Below the pieces are notes generated by a model. It was not told the origin of the DNA, searched no databases, and was given only the letters and a program-made list of their open reading frames with translations. The position numbers and the translations under genes were made by a program. Below, one piece after another: positions 53,187-61,466 of a DNA stretch of 64,000 nt. The first letter of the stretch is position 1. Every line of letters begins with the position of its first letter. Source of the DNA: Janthinobacterium sp. GW456P (lineage in GTDB: Bacteria > Pseudomonadota > Gammaproteobacteria > Burkholderiales > Burkholderiaceae_D); NCBI RefSeq assembly GCF_002127655.1, contig NZ_NEHB01000013.1:271998-335997 (forward strand), given 5' to 3'.

Positions 53187-53302
53187 ACATTCTCCTTGGG
53201 TGTCTCTATGGGCACGGGCGTTGGCGGCAATGGCCGGCAACGCCCGTGAAGCGGGAAAATTGTATCACCGGCCCTGCGCCAGCGCGAAATATTCGGCCTG
53301 CC

Positions 53303-55798
53303 CTAGAACTGGTAGCGGACCTTCAGTGCTACCTTGCGCGCCGGGCCGTGCATGCCCGAGTACCACCAGTCCGACACGGAAGCCGTGTACTGCTTGTCGA
53401 ACAGGTTGGCCACGTTCACGGTGGCAGAGAGCTTGTCGTTGACGTCGTAGCGTGCCATCAGGCTGGCCACCGAGTACGCCTTCTGTTCCCAGTGCAAAGT
53501 ACTGTTGATCTGCCACGCGTCGATGTCGGAATACACGCGGCTTTGCCAGTTCACGCCGCCGCCCACCGTCAGGCGATTGAACTCGCCGGGCAGCCGGTAA
53601 GTGGTCCACAGTTTCACCAGGTGGCGCGGGAAGGTGGTCAGGATCGCCTTGCCGGTATTGTTTTCCGTCTGGCTGTAGGACCACGAGGCCGACACATTCC
53701 AGTCCGGCGTCAGGGCGCCCGTCGCTTCCAGGTCCACGCCCTGGGTCCTGGCGCCCTTGATGGTGCGGTTGGCGGGATTGTTCGTGCCAGGCACTTTGTA
53801 GCCGGGGTCCGATTCGGCCAGGTTGCTCTGGCGGATCTGGTACAGCGCAGCAGAGGTGTTCAGGCGGCCATCGAGCCAGCCGCTCTTGACGCCCGCTTCG
53901 AACGTCTTGCCTTCGCGCGGCGCCAGCAGCTTGCCGTAGCGGTCTTGCTGGGCTTGCGGCTGGTAGATGGTGGAGTAGCTGGCGTAGGCGCTGTGCGTGC
54001 CGTCGATATCGAACACCAGGCCGCCATACGGCGTGAAGACACGGCTTTCCGAGGCTGGCGACGCGCTGTAGAACGGCACGGAAGGCGCGTCCGAGATGTA
54101 GTTCTCGCTGTAGCGCAGCACCTTGGCGCCGGCGATCAGTTTCAGGCGCTCGGACAGGTTGAGGCGCGTGGCGGCATACGCGCTGGCCTGGCGGCGCGTG
54201 CTGTCGTAGGTGACATAGGTGTCGCCGAACACGGGCGTTGCCATGCGATTCCAGCGGTACAGGTTGACGCCGCTGCCCTGGATGCTCCAGTCGAAGCGGC
54301 CATCGGTCTTGCTCTGGAATTCGCTGTAGTCCATGCCCAGCACCAGTTCGTGCTGGCGTCCGAAGGCGCTGAACGGCCCGCGCACGTTGACGTCCACGCT
54401 GTTGACCTTCAGCTGGTAATCGCGGTAGTCGGCGCTCAAGCCCAGGCCATCGCCCGTGGCCTGGTCGGGGAAGCCAGCGCTCACGTTCATGTAGGCGGCG
54501 CGCTCCTCCTGCGACGACTGCACGCGGTTGGCCGAGATTTTCAGCTTCCAGTCGTTCGCCAGCGCGTGCTCCACGGTGGCGAAGATGTCGGTTGAATTGG
54601 TGTTGAAGCGATTCGACCTGGCCGCCGGGCTGAAAGAGCGGGGCAGGTCCGTCATGGCGCCATTGCTGTAGAACAGGGGAAAACCCAGGTAGGAGAGGGA
54701 ACCGTCCGAGCGCTTGCGCTGGTGCGTCACGCCGGCCGTCAGTTTCGTGTCGTGCGACAGATCCGCCTCGACCACGCCGTAGACCACTTTCTTGTCGCGG
54801 CTGTAGCCGTCGATGATGCTGTCGCCTTCCTCGTACACAGTCACCAGGCGGCCGCGCACGCTGCCAGTCTCGTTGAGCGGACCCGAGACGTCGGCCATGG
54901 CGCGCCGCTCATCGTAGGAAGCCAGCTCGCCCTCGACGGAGGCCTGGAACTGCGCCGTCGGCTTCTTGCGCACCATGTTGATGGCGCCCGACGCATCACC
55001 CGCGCCCGTCATCAGGCCCGAGGCGCCGCGCAGCACTTCGATGCGGTCGTACAGCGCCATGTCGGCCAGGCTTTGCGACGGTATCGCATTAAGGCCCAGG
55101 TTTTCCGAATGCGTGCTGACGCCGTCGAGCTGGTAATTGGTGATCGAATAGCCGCGCGAAGTAAAGCCCGTGCGCTCGCTGCCCAGCGAGAACAGGGTGA
55201 TGCCCGGCGTTTGCGCCATCACTTGCGCGATGGTGCTCAAGCCCTGGTCCTGCATGCGCTGCTGCGTGATGACGCTGACCGACTGCGGCGTTTCCCTGAT
55301 CGACAGGCCCAGCGGCGTGGCCGTGGCGATTGGCAGGGTGGAGACATACGCGCCCGAGCCTTCGGTGGCGTCCTGCTGCGCCTTGACCGATACCTCCGGC
55401 ATCATGGCCATCGCTTCACCACCCGCCGCCGCATCGGCCGGGCGCAGCACGTAGCTGCCGTTGGCGCTGCGCTCGGCCTTCAGGCCCGAGCCGCGCAGCA
55501 CGCCGTTCAGGGCGCCCAGCACGTCGTGGCGGCCGCTCAGGCCCGCCGACGTCTTGCCGCGCGTCTGCTCCGGCGTGAAGCTGAGGATGACCCTGGACTG
55601 GCTGGCCACCTGGCGCAGCGCCGCCGCCAGATCGCCGGCCGGCACCTGGAAGTCAAGGCTGGCCGCTGGCGCGGCCACGATTTCCTGCGCCAGGGCTGGC
55701 GCGGGGATATTCAGCAGCAGGGCGGAACCGATGAAGACGAGTCGAATGGCATGTGCCATGTGTTTGATGCGCGGCTTGGAATGAATAGCAAGAGACAT
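53303..55798 (-). CDS. TonB-dependent siderophore receptor with STN signalling domain
   Basis: An 831-residue outer-membrane receptor. After a signal peptide (cleavage near ALAQE, residue 38) comes an STN domain (LDFQVPAGDLAAALRQVASQS..., residues 48-120), which contacts a FecR-type anti-sigma factor; then the TonB box (EVSVKAQ), a plug with RETPQSVSVITQQRMQDQGLSTI and GRGYS-like SRGYSITNYQLDG, and the 22-strand barrel ending in the canonical aromatic VRYQF. The length and STN domain indicate a FoxA/FpvA/FhuE-like ferri-siderophore transducer. It is 102 bp downstream of fecR, so the set forms a cell-surface signalling system. The ATG at 55798 has AAGG upstream. Confidence 0.93.
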   Translation of the reverse strand: MSLAIHSKPRIKHMAHAIRLVFIGSALLLNIPAPALAQEIVAAPAASLDFQVPAGDLAAALRQVASQSRVILSFTPEQTRGKTSAGLSGRHDVLGALNGVLRGSGLKAERSANGSYVLRPADAAAGGEAMAMMPEVSVKAQQDATEGSGAYVSTLPIATATPLGLSIRETPQSVSVITQQRMQDQGLSTIAQVMAQTPGITLFSLGSERTGFTSRGYSITNYQLDGVSTHSENLGLNAIPSQSLADMALYDRIEVLRGASGLMTGAGDASGAINMVRKKPTAQFQASVEGELASYDERRAMADVSGPLNETGSVRGRLVTVYEEGDSIIDGYSRDKKVVYGVVEADLSHDTKLTAGVTHQRKRSDGSLSYLGFPLFYSNGAMTDLPRSFSPAARSNRFNTNSTDIFATVEHALANDWKLKISANRVQSSQEERAAYMNVSAGFPDQATGDGLGLSADYRDYQLKVNSVDVNVRGPFSAFGRQHELVLGMDYSEFQSKTDGRFDWSIQGSGVNLYRWNRMATPVFGDTYVTYDSTRRQASAYAATRLNLSERLKLIAGAKVLRYSENYISDAPSVPFYSASPASESRVFTPYGGLVFDIDGTHSAYASYSTIYQPQAQQDRYGKLLAPREGKTFEAGVKSGWLDGRLNTSAALYQIRQSNLAESDPGYKVPGTNNPANRTIKGARTQGVDLEATGALTPDWNVSASWSYSQTENNTGKAILTTFPRHLVKLWTTYRLPGEFNRLTVGGGVNWQSRVYSDIDAWQINSTLHWEQKAYSVASLMARYDVNDKLSATVNVANLFDKQYTASVSDWWYSGMHGPARKVALKVRYQF

Positions 55799-55900
55799 GG
55801 TTACCTTGTGGTGTAGTCGTCAAAAAGAACGTTTGCCTACACAGGTCACGCGAGAAGCGAAAACGGGTACCTTTTTTTGCGCTGGCGTCAAAATCGATGT

Positions 55901-56908
55901 TCAGCGCTGCCGCCGCGCTTCCACCTGCACCCAATAGCGCGTGCGCAGGCGCACGTCCACCGGCAGGGAATCGGGCAGCGACAGCAGCACGGCGTCCAGG
56001 TCGGTCAGCGGGAAGACGCCGGAAATGCGCAGGCCGGCCACCGCGTCGTCGCAGCCCAGCCAGCCGTGGCGGTAGCGGCTCAGTTCATGCAGGAAGTCGC
56101 GCAGCGGCATGGCGTCGGCCAGCAGCAAACCCTGGCGCCAGGCCCAGATGTCGGGCGAGACGGCGTGCGCGGGCACGATGCTTTGCGCGGTCATGCCGCC
56201 GCCCTGGCCCGCCTCGATCACGAGGTTGGCGTGGCTCTGGCGCGGCATCAGCCGCACGGCGCCTTCCTCGACGGCGACCTGGGTGCTGCCCCCGGTCTGG
56301 CGCACCGAGTAGCGCGTGCCCAGCGCCTGCGCCTGGCCTTGCGCCGTCTCGACGAGGAAGGGACGGTAGGGCCGGCCCGTTTCGCGGGCGGTGGCGATGA
56401 AGACTTCGCCCCGCACCAGTTGCAGCAGTCGCTGCGTGTCCGTGTAGCGGATGTTGACGGCGCTGCCGCTGTTCAAATGCAGGCGGCTGCCGTCGGCCAG
56501 GGCCAGCTCGCGGCGTTCGCCCACGCCGGTGGACAGGTCGGCCAGCGCGGCGCGGGCCACGTCGGGCGCATATTCCGAGCGCGCGCCGAACCAGCCCGCG
56601 ATGCCGACGGTGGAGATCCCCGCCAGCAGCCGCAGGCTGCCGCGCCGCGAGATTGAACGCGAATGGGGACTTTGCAGCAGCGCCTTGCGGCTGGCCGGCC
56701 CATCGAGTTCGCGCAAGCCGCCGCTGACGCTTTCGATGTGTTTCCATGCCCGTTCATGGTCGGGGTGCGCCTGGCGCCACTGCTGCCAGGCCGTTTTTTC
56801 CGCCGGCGTGGTTTCGCCGCTCATCAGGGTGGTCAGCCATTCGGCCGCCTGCATGGCGATGGCCAGGTCGATGGGCTGGCCCTGGGCGTAGACGGTGGCG
56901 CCGCGCAT
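55901..56908 (-). CDS. fecR: FecR-type anti-sigma factor / regulator
   Basis: A 335-residue FecR family membrane protein. The cytoplasmic DUF4880 part (AAEWLTTLMSGETTPAEKTAWQQWRQAHPDHERAW) binds the sigma factor, a single membrane helix lies near residues 85-105 (LRLLAGISTVGIAGWFGA), and the periplasmic FecR domain (ADLSTGVGERRELALADGSRLHLNSGSAVNIRY...) and C-terminal DUF4974-like part contact the receptor STN domain. The start at 56908 is one base after the fecI stop, which gives translational coupling; a TTG start at 56938 overlapping fecI is less likely. Confidence 0.92.
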   Translation of the reverse strand: MRGATVYAQGQPIDLAIAMQAAEWLTTLMSGETTPAEKTAWQQWRQAHPDHERAWKHIESVSGGLRELDGPASRKALLQSPHSRSISRRGSLRLLAGISTVGIAGWFGARSEYAPDVARAALADLSTGVGERRELALADGSRLHLNSGSAVNIRYTDTQRLLQLVRGEVFIATARETGRPYRPFLVETAQGQAQALGTRYSVRQTGGSTQVAVEEGAVRLMPRQSHANLVIEAGQGGGMTAQSIVPAHAVSPDIWAWRQGLLLADAMPLRDFLHELSRYRHGWLGCDDAVAGLRISGVFPLTDLDAVLLSLPDSLPVDVRLRTRYWVQVEARRQR

Positions 56909-56909
56909 G

Positions 56910-57428
56910 TCAGGACGCGGCAAAATCGGGCACGGCAAAAAAGCACAGCAAGTTGGCCTTGCTCAGGTATTTTTTGACGGAATGCGTGGTGGTGCCCAGT
57001 TCGGCGGCGATCTCGGCATAGCTCATGCCGTCCAGGTGGGCCAGCAGGAAGGCGGCCTTGGCCTTGGCGGAGAGCCGGTCCAGCGCGCGGTCGATCAGTT
57101 GCAGCGATTCGAGCAGGAGGGACATCGCTTCCGGCGAGGGCGCGCAGGCTTGCGGCTGGTGCAGCAGGGCGTCGAGGTAGGCGCGTTCAAGCTCTTCGCG
57201 GCGGCAGTGGTTGGCCAGCAGGCGCCTGGCGATGGTGGCCAGGAAGGGGCGCGGCTGCGCGATCCCGGCGGTGCTGCGCGCGACGAAGATCTTGAGGAAG
57301 GTATCCTGCGCCAGGTCGCCCGCCAGCCCCGCATCGTGCAGGCGGCGCTTCAGCCAGTGCAGCAGCCACGAGTGGTGCTCGGCGTACAGAACCTGGAAGT
57401 CGGATGGCGGGGAGGGGGCGGACGGCAT
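56910..57428 (-). CDS. fecI: FecI-type ECF sigma factor
   Basis: A 172-residue ECF sigma factor of the FecI group. Region 2 is FQVLYAEHHSWLLHWLKRRLHDAGLAGDLAQDTFLKIFV and region 4 IDRALDRLSAKAKAAFLLAHLDGMSYAEIAAELGTTTHSVKKYL. It would transcribe the receptor gene when FecR relays siderophore binding. A Fur box lies 35 bp upstream, so expression should rise under iron limitation. It heads the fecI-fecR-receptor run. Confidence 0.93.
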   Translation of the reverse strand: MPSAPSPPSDFQVLYAEHHSWLLHWLKRRLHDAGLAGDLAQDTFLKIFVARSTAGIAQPRPFLATIARRLLANHCRREELERAYLDALLHQPQACAPSPEAMSLLLESLQLIDRALDRLSAKAKAAFLLAHLDGMSYAEIAAELGTTTHSVKKYLSKANLLCFFAVPDFAAS

Positions 57429-57462
57429 GCGGACGGGATAGGATAGGATATCTTAATCTAAA

Positions 57463-57477
57463 TGAGAATTGTTCTCA
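57463..57477. promoter_or_regulatory. Fur box upstream of fecI
   Basis: TGAGAAT-T-GTTCTCA is a near-perfect 7-1-7 Fur dyad (consensus TGATAAT-N-ATTATCA), flanked by AA and TAA, 35 bp before the fecI start. Confidence 0.75.
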
Positions 57478-57659
57478 TAATAGCCTAGCGACGCACGCCA
57501 GGCAATCAGGAAAACGCGGCGTTGCTGAAATGCGACTGCGCCCGGGCCGCCTGCGGCAAGGGATGTGCGCCTGCGCACGGCAGATGTAAAAGTTTCCTTG
57601 GCGCAAGCTTTCATGTGAGAAAATGCGGGCTGTCGATGTGGCGCGGAGCGGAGCGAAAA

Positions 57660-58328
57660 ATGATGTGGATGGTTGGCGGTGCCCTGGTTCTCCTGGTCGC
57701 CCGATTTTTATGGTTGGCCTTTTTTCACCGGGTCAACGCGATGTCGCGCCAGGCGGAATTGATGAACTGGCTCGACATCGGCCGCGTGTCGAATGCCGAT
57801 GGCGGCAAGGATATTCTGTTGGCGAGAAACGAGCGCGGCGCCCGGATCGACTGGCGCACGGGCGAAGTCTGGCTGATGAACCCCAAGGTGGCCGAGCCGT
57901 TTGCCGATTTTCTCGCCGTCGAGCGCTGGCTGATGTTGCGCGACATGCCGGCGGCGAACAAGCCGGCCGCCGCTGCGCCTGCGCCAGTGGAGCTGGTGCC
58001 GGAAGCGGCGCCCGACACCAGCCCCGTGCGCGATACCTTGCCTGCTTTCCAGCAAAAGGTCGATGCCTGCCTGGCCAAGGCCGAGGGCGGCCAGGAATTG
58101 CTGGAAACGAAGCAGGCGTTCGAGGCGGGCAGCGAGCCTTATCTCGAGGCGTCGACGGAATTGAGCAAGACCGCGCTGGAGTTGGAAGTGTCGCCCGCCA
58201 TGGTGGCCACGTTTCATATCAGCGCGTTTGCCGCCCTGGCCGAAACGGCGGGCGCCGACAAGCTGGAGCGGGTGGCGGCCAGCCTGCATGCGGCCGCCAG
58301 GCAGATCCGGGCCAGCGTCGCCGCGTGA
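57660..58328 (+). CDS. Membrane-anchored protein of unknown function
   Basis: A 222-residue protein with one N-terminal membrane helix (MVGGALVLLVARFLWLAFF) and then a charged cytoplasmic or periplasmic part. A short domain (RQAELMNWLDIGRV...RTGEVWLMNPKVAEPFADFLAVERWL) is followed by a Pro/Ala linker (about residues 105-120) and a helical tail. ATG 57660 is chosen because GGAGCGGAG precedes it and the start abuts the helix. I do not recognise the family. It is single, followed by a bidirectional hairpin and the initiator tRNAs on the other strand. Confidence 0.65.
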   Translation: MMWMVGGALVLLVARFLWLAFFHRVNAMSRQAELMNWLDIGRVSNADGGKDILLARNERGARIDWRTGEVWLMNPKVAEPFADFLAVERWLMLRDMPAANKPAAAAPAPVELVPEAAPDTSPVRDTLPAFQQKVDACLAKAEGGQELLETKQAFEAGSEPYLEASTELSKTALELEVSPAMVATFHISAFAALAETAGADKLERVAASLHAAARQIRASVAA

Positions 58329-58350
58329 GCATGGGCCGGCCCGGAATGCA

Positions 58351-58386
58351 AAAACCGCTGACTCCCTTGCAGGAATCAGCGGTTTT
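58351..58386. terminator. Bidirectional terminator between the membrane protein and tRNA-fMet copy 1
   Basis: CCGCTGA and TCAGCGG form the stem, with AAAAA on the left and TTTT on the right, so it works on both strands: it ends the membrane protein transcript and the tRNA transcript. Confidence 0.75.
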
Positions 58387-58393
58387 CATGTAT

Positions 58394-58470
58394 TGGTTGC
58401 GGGGACAGGATTTGAACCTGTGACCTTCGGGTTATGAGCCCGACGAGCTGCCAGACTGCTCCACCCCGCA
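58394..58470 (-). tRNA. Initiator tRNA-Met(CAT), copy 1
   Basis: 77 nt with encoded CCA. The loop CTCATAA gives anticodon CAT, flanked by three G-C pairs (GGG/CCC), the hallmark of initiator tRNA; the A11-T24 D-stem pair is also present. The 1-72 pair is T-A rather than the C-A mismatch of E. coli. Confidence 0.95.
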
Positions 58471-58568
58471 GGCGAATTATAACCGAGTTTGCTGCATTGC
58501 GAAAGAGCGGATGGAAATGAAGGACATTGGGCTTGCAGGATGGCCATTGAGATATTGCGCCGCAATGG

Positions 58569-58608
58569 AAAAAGCCGCTGATCCTCTTGCAGGAATCAGC
58601 GGCTTTTC
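58569..58608 (-). terminator. Terminator after tRNA-fMet copy 2
   Basis: On the minus strand GCCGCTGA, loop, TCAGCGGC, then TTTTTCC. Duplicate of the hairpin at 58351, so tRNA and terminator were copied together. Confidence 0.7.
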
Positions 58609-58614
58609 GGTATC

Positions 58615-58691
58615 TGGTTGCGGGGACAGGATTTGAACCTGTGACCTTCGGGTTATGAGCCCGACGAGCTGCCAGACTGCTCCACCCCGCA
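58615..58691 (-). tRNA. Initiator tRNA-Met(CAT), copy 2
   Basis: Identical to copy 1, 221 bp away in the same orientation, with the T1-A72 pair and the GGG/CCC anticodon stem. The metG enzyme that charges it is also in this window. Confidence 0.95.
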
Positions 58692-58747
58692 GGCGAATTA
58701 TAGCGGGGTTTGCTGCAATGCGCAATGGCCGGGTTTCAGACCCTCGA

Positions 58748-59926
58748 TTACGCCGCCGCCAGGCGCCACAGCGAGGTGATTTCCTGCGAGCGGGCCGCGT
58801 GCAGGCTGTCCGTGGCGTCCTGCGCGCGCGGGTGCGTGGGTTTCACGTCCAGGCGGTCGACGACATTCAAGCCCGCTTGCGTTATCCATTCCAGCAATTG
58901 CGCGCGCGGGCGCAGGCCCAGGTGCTCGGCCAGGTCCGACAGGATCAGCCAGCCTTCGCCGTTTGGCTCCAGGTGACCGGCCAGGCCGGCGAGGAAGCCG
59001 CGCAGCATGCGGCTGTCCGGATCGTAAACGGCGTATTCGATCGGCGAGCTGGGGCGCGCCGGCAGCCATGGCGGATTACATACCACCAGCGGCGCGCGTC
59101 CAGCGGGGAACAGGTCGGCCTGCAGCACCTCGACCTTGTCGATTAAGTCGAGGCGGGCCAGGTTTTCGCGCGCGCAGGACAGGGCGCGCGGGTCCTGGTC
59201 GGTGGCGACGATGCGGGCGACGCCGCGCTGCGCCAGCACGGCGGCCAGCACGCCCGTGCCGGTGCCGATGTCGAAGGCCAGGCTGGCGCGCGGCGGCAGC
59301 GGCGCTTCCGCCACCAGGCCCACGTATTCGCCGCGGATGGGCGCGAACACGCCGTAGTGCGGGTGGATGCGCTGGCCCAGGGCCGGCAGGTCCACGCCCG
59401 TGCGGCGCCATTCGTGCGCGCCAATCAGGCCCAGCAGCTCGCGCAGCGAGGCGACGAACGCTTCCTCGCCGCGGCCATATGCTTCATTGCAGGCCAGTTT
59501 CACGTCCGGCGCGCGGCGCAGCGGGATCGTGTAATCGGCGTCAAAAGGCAGCAGCAGCATGGCCAGCGTGCGGGCGCGCTGCGACTGCGCCTGGCGGTGC
59601 AAATGGAAGGCTTCCGTGGCGGTCGGTTCCGGTTTCGCCAATTTGGCGGCCTTGGCCTTTTTGCCCGGTTTGTCGTTCTTGTGGTCGGCGCGCCGCGCCA
59701 GCGCCTGCAGCAGCTGGCGCGCGTTCTGGAAGTCGCCGCGCCACAGCATGGCCGTGCCTTCGCAGGCCAGGCGGTAAGCCTGGTCGGCCGTCGTGCGGTC
59801 GTCGGCGATGACGACGCGCTTGGGCGGCGGCATGCCGCTTTCCGAGCGCCAGCGGGCCGAATGCTCGGCGCCGTTTTCGCTCCAGTGGATCTGCGGATGA
59901 ACGGTAGGGGAAGAAGTGTCGGACAT
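58748..59926 (-). CDS. Class I SAM-dependent methyltransferase (RsmC/PrmC-like small domain)
   Basis: A 392-residue protein with an N-terminal helical part of about 170 residues (basic stretch PGKKAKAAKLAKPE near residue 97) and a C-terminal methyltransferase. Motif I is LAFDIGTGTGVLAAVLAQRG, followed by IVATDQDPRALSCARENL and the substrate motif VVCNPPWLP, the NPPY/W type used for N-methylation of bases or Gln in RsmC, PrmC and relatives. The target (rRNA, tRNA or protein) cannot be assigned. The start ATG 59926 is chosen for the hydrophilic N-terminus; a frame to 60025 overlaps the DUF5610 gene. Confidence 0.82.
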   Translation of the reverse strand: MSDTSSPTVHPQIHWSENGAEHSARWRSESGMPPPKRVVIADDRTTADQAYRLACEGTAMLWRGDFQNARQLLQALARRADHKNDKPGKKAKAAKLAKPEPTATEAFHLHRQAQSQRARTLAMLLLPFDADYTIPLRRAPDVKLACNEAYGRGEEAFVASLRELLGLIGAHEWRRTGVDLPALGQRIHPHYGVFAPIRGEYVGLVAEAPLPPRASLAFDIGTGTGVLAAVLAQRGVARIVATDQDPRALSCARENLARLDLIDKVEVLQADLFPAGRAPLVVCNPPWLPARPSSPIEYAVYDPDSRMLRGFLAGLAGHLEPNGEGWLILSDLAEHLGLRPRAQLLEWITQAGLNVVDRLDVKPTHPRAQDATDSLHAARSQEITSLWRLAAA

Positions 59927-59984
59927 GGATTTCAATCGATAGAAGGGGGCGCGCGGCATGGTCGCCTGCGCAGGCCGTCTTCCA

Positions 59985-60845
59985 TTATACGTCGCTGGCC
60001 GTGCCGTTAGCAGTGTCCGTGCCATAGGCGAGTGCCAGCGCGCGGGCGCGCGCCTGGTCTTCCGGCGTCGTTTCCACGGCTTTCTGGTCGGCTTTGACCG
60101 CCGCGTCCGGCTGCACCAGCTTGAGCAAACGCAAGCTCAGGCTGCCCGCCAGGTCGCCATCCTTGCCGCTGGCGCTGGCGCCATCGGCCTTGCTGCTGAC
60201 GTTGTTATTAAAAATGTTGCTTTGCAATTGCTGGCCCAGCAGCTTGAACAGATCGTTGAGATTGCCGCCGAAGTGCGTGGCGGGCAACTCTTTGGCGGGC
60301 GGGGCGTCGTCATCGGATGAGGTGGCTTCCGGCGTATCACCTTGCGTTTGCTCAAGGACGCCTGCGCTGATGTTCGATTGATATTGCACTTCCACTTCGA
60401 AGTCGAAGGTTTGCCCATCGGCCGTCGTGATCTTGCCCTTGCCGATGAAATGCGCGTTTTCATCGAGGCTGAAGGCAGCGGCGCGGCTGCTGCCTTTGGT
60501 GTCCGAGACGCTGGCATTGCCGCTGCTGAAGCTGGAACCGGCTTGCAGGTCGACCGAATCGAAGGCAACCGTGGCGCCGTCGCCGAACATCTGGCGGGTC
60601 ATGGTGGAGAGAAAATTCTGCGCCGCGTCGACGGTGGCGTTGCCCAGCGCATCGGTGCGTTGCGACAGTCCCTTGGCCGACAGGTCCAGGCCATTCTTCG
60701 ACAGCGCCACCACGTCTTGCGCCGTGCGCTGCATCAGGGGAGCGGCGGCCAGGCCCGTGGCGCCGCTGCCCGTGCGGGACGGCCGCTGGCCATCGAGCGT
60801 GGTCGAGGCGGGTGGACGGCTGGCGAGGGCGGGAAGCTGGGACAT
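59985..60845 (-). CDS. DUF5610 protein, probable flagellar regulon member
   Basis: A 286-residue protein without a signal peptide. The DUF5610-like core is the region ALGNATVDAAQNFLSTMTRQMFG...SRAAAFSLDENAHFIGKG...FEVEVQYQSN, where FEVEVQYQSN is a typical motif. Both ends are low-complexity and Ser/Ala/Asp-rich, and the central part after residue 185 is acidic. Function is unknown. A sigma28-type promoter 31 bp upstream on the same strand (60876-60902) ties it to flagellar class III genes, which I treat as the best clue to its job. It overlaps nothing; the RBS is weak. Confidence 0.8.
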   Translation of the reverse strand: MSQLPALASRPPASTTLDGQRPSRTGSGATGLAAAPLMQRTAQDVVALSKNGLDLSAKGLSQRTDALGNATVDAAQNFLSTMTRQMFGDGATVAFDSVDLQAGSSFSSGNASVSDTKGSSRAAAFSLDENAHFIGKGKITTADGQTFDFEVEVQYQSNISAGVLEQTQGDTPEATSSDDDAPPAKELPATHFGGNLNDLFKLLGQQLQSNIFNNNVSSKADGASASGKDGDLAGSLSLRLLKLVQPDAAVKADQKAVETTPEDQARARALALAYGTDTANGTASDV

Positions 60846-60875
60846 GGTCGGTTCTATATGGGCTGTGTAACGTAA

Positions 60876-60902
60876 TTAACGACAACAATCGCCCAGACTT
60901 TA
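60876..60902 (-). promoter_or_regulatory. Sigma28-type promoter of the DUF5610 gene
   Basis: On the minus strand TAAAGTCT, 11 nt, GTCGTTAA: 14 of 16 bases fit TAAAGTTT-N11-GCCGWTAA. A start near 60868 leaves a leader of about 23 nt. Confidence 0.65.
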
Positions 60903-60906
60903 ACCA

Positions 60907-61116
60907 TTAGTGGTGGTGCGACCAGCTACCGTCTGCCGACTCCAGGTAAGACTTGACGGCATCGGCCTGGCCCGTGGCGTGGCGCTTGAGTTCGCCGCAT
61001 GCGCAAATGCCCTGGTATGGCTGGATATGCGAGCAGGCGGAGACTTTTTGCAGGTAAACCTGCATCGATTTGTGACATTTTACGCACTTGAAGGTGAGGC
61101 TGCGGGCGGCTTTCAT
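60907..61116 (-). CDS. Small Cys-rich zinc-ribbon-like protein
   Basis: A 69-residue protein starting at 61116 with AAGGA upstream. It contains CVKCHK, CSH and GICACGE, about six Cys and several His, suggesting one or two bound zinc ions; it ends in WSHHH. No family is recognised. Real coding is supported by the RBS and by the Cys pattern. Its 3' end lies next to the DUF5610 promoter, so it is probably an independent unit. Confidence 0.65.
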   Translation of the reverse strand: MKAARSLTFKCVKCHKSMQVYLQKVSACSHIQPYQGICACGELKRHATGQADAVKSYLESADGSWSHHH

Positions 61117-61294
61117 GGGGTTCCTTGAACTGTTGCGGGGCGCAGGCGGTGCCTGCGCGAAGGCGGCGATTTTAACGCACTCCGGCCACCGTTACACGTT
61201 GTTGCATCTGCGCCACGCGTACGTCAACTGAATCCGCGCCATGACGTTGAGCGTATATAGGAGGTCGTCTGACCGCCATTGAAGAGGTAGCACC

Positions 61295-61462
61295 ATGGAC
61301 AAGCATGACAAGGAAAAGCCTGTACAGCCCGCCAAGGAGCTGGTGAGAAAATGGCTGAAAGCGGAGCTGGAACAGCGCCGGCCCCCGCCCGACCCCGAGC
61401 AGATCCGCCGCGAACTGGGCTGGGATATGCTCAGGCTGTGCCGGGAGCCGGCCAGCCGCTAG
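61295..61462 (+). CDS. Small highly charged protein, 55 residues
   Basis: A 55-residue frame with an AAGAGG RBS 8-9 bp before the ATG. It is very polar, with Lys/Glu-rich N-terminus, KELVRKWLKAELEQRR helix and a DPEQIRRELGWDML end. It has no known family. It is convergent with sbcC with 4 bp between stops. Support is the RBS and a sensible composition only. Confidence 0.5.
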   Translation: MDKHDKEKPVQPAKELVRKWLKAELEQRRPPPDPEQIRRELGWDMLRLCREPASR

Positions 61463-61466
61463 CGGC

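Noticed and set aside
51081..53249. A 722-codon + strand frame opposite the AcpA-type gene
   Set aside because: Runs through a real terminator and antisense to a clear phosphoesterase.
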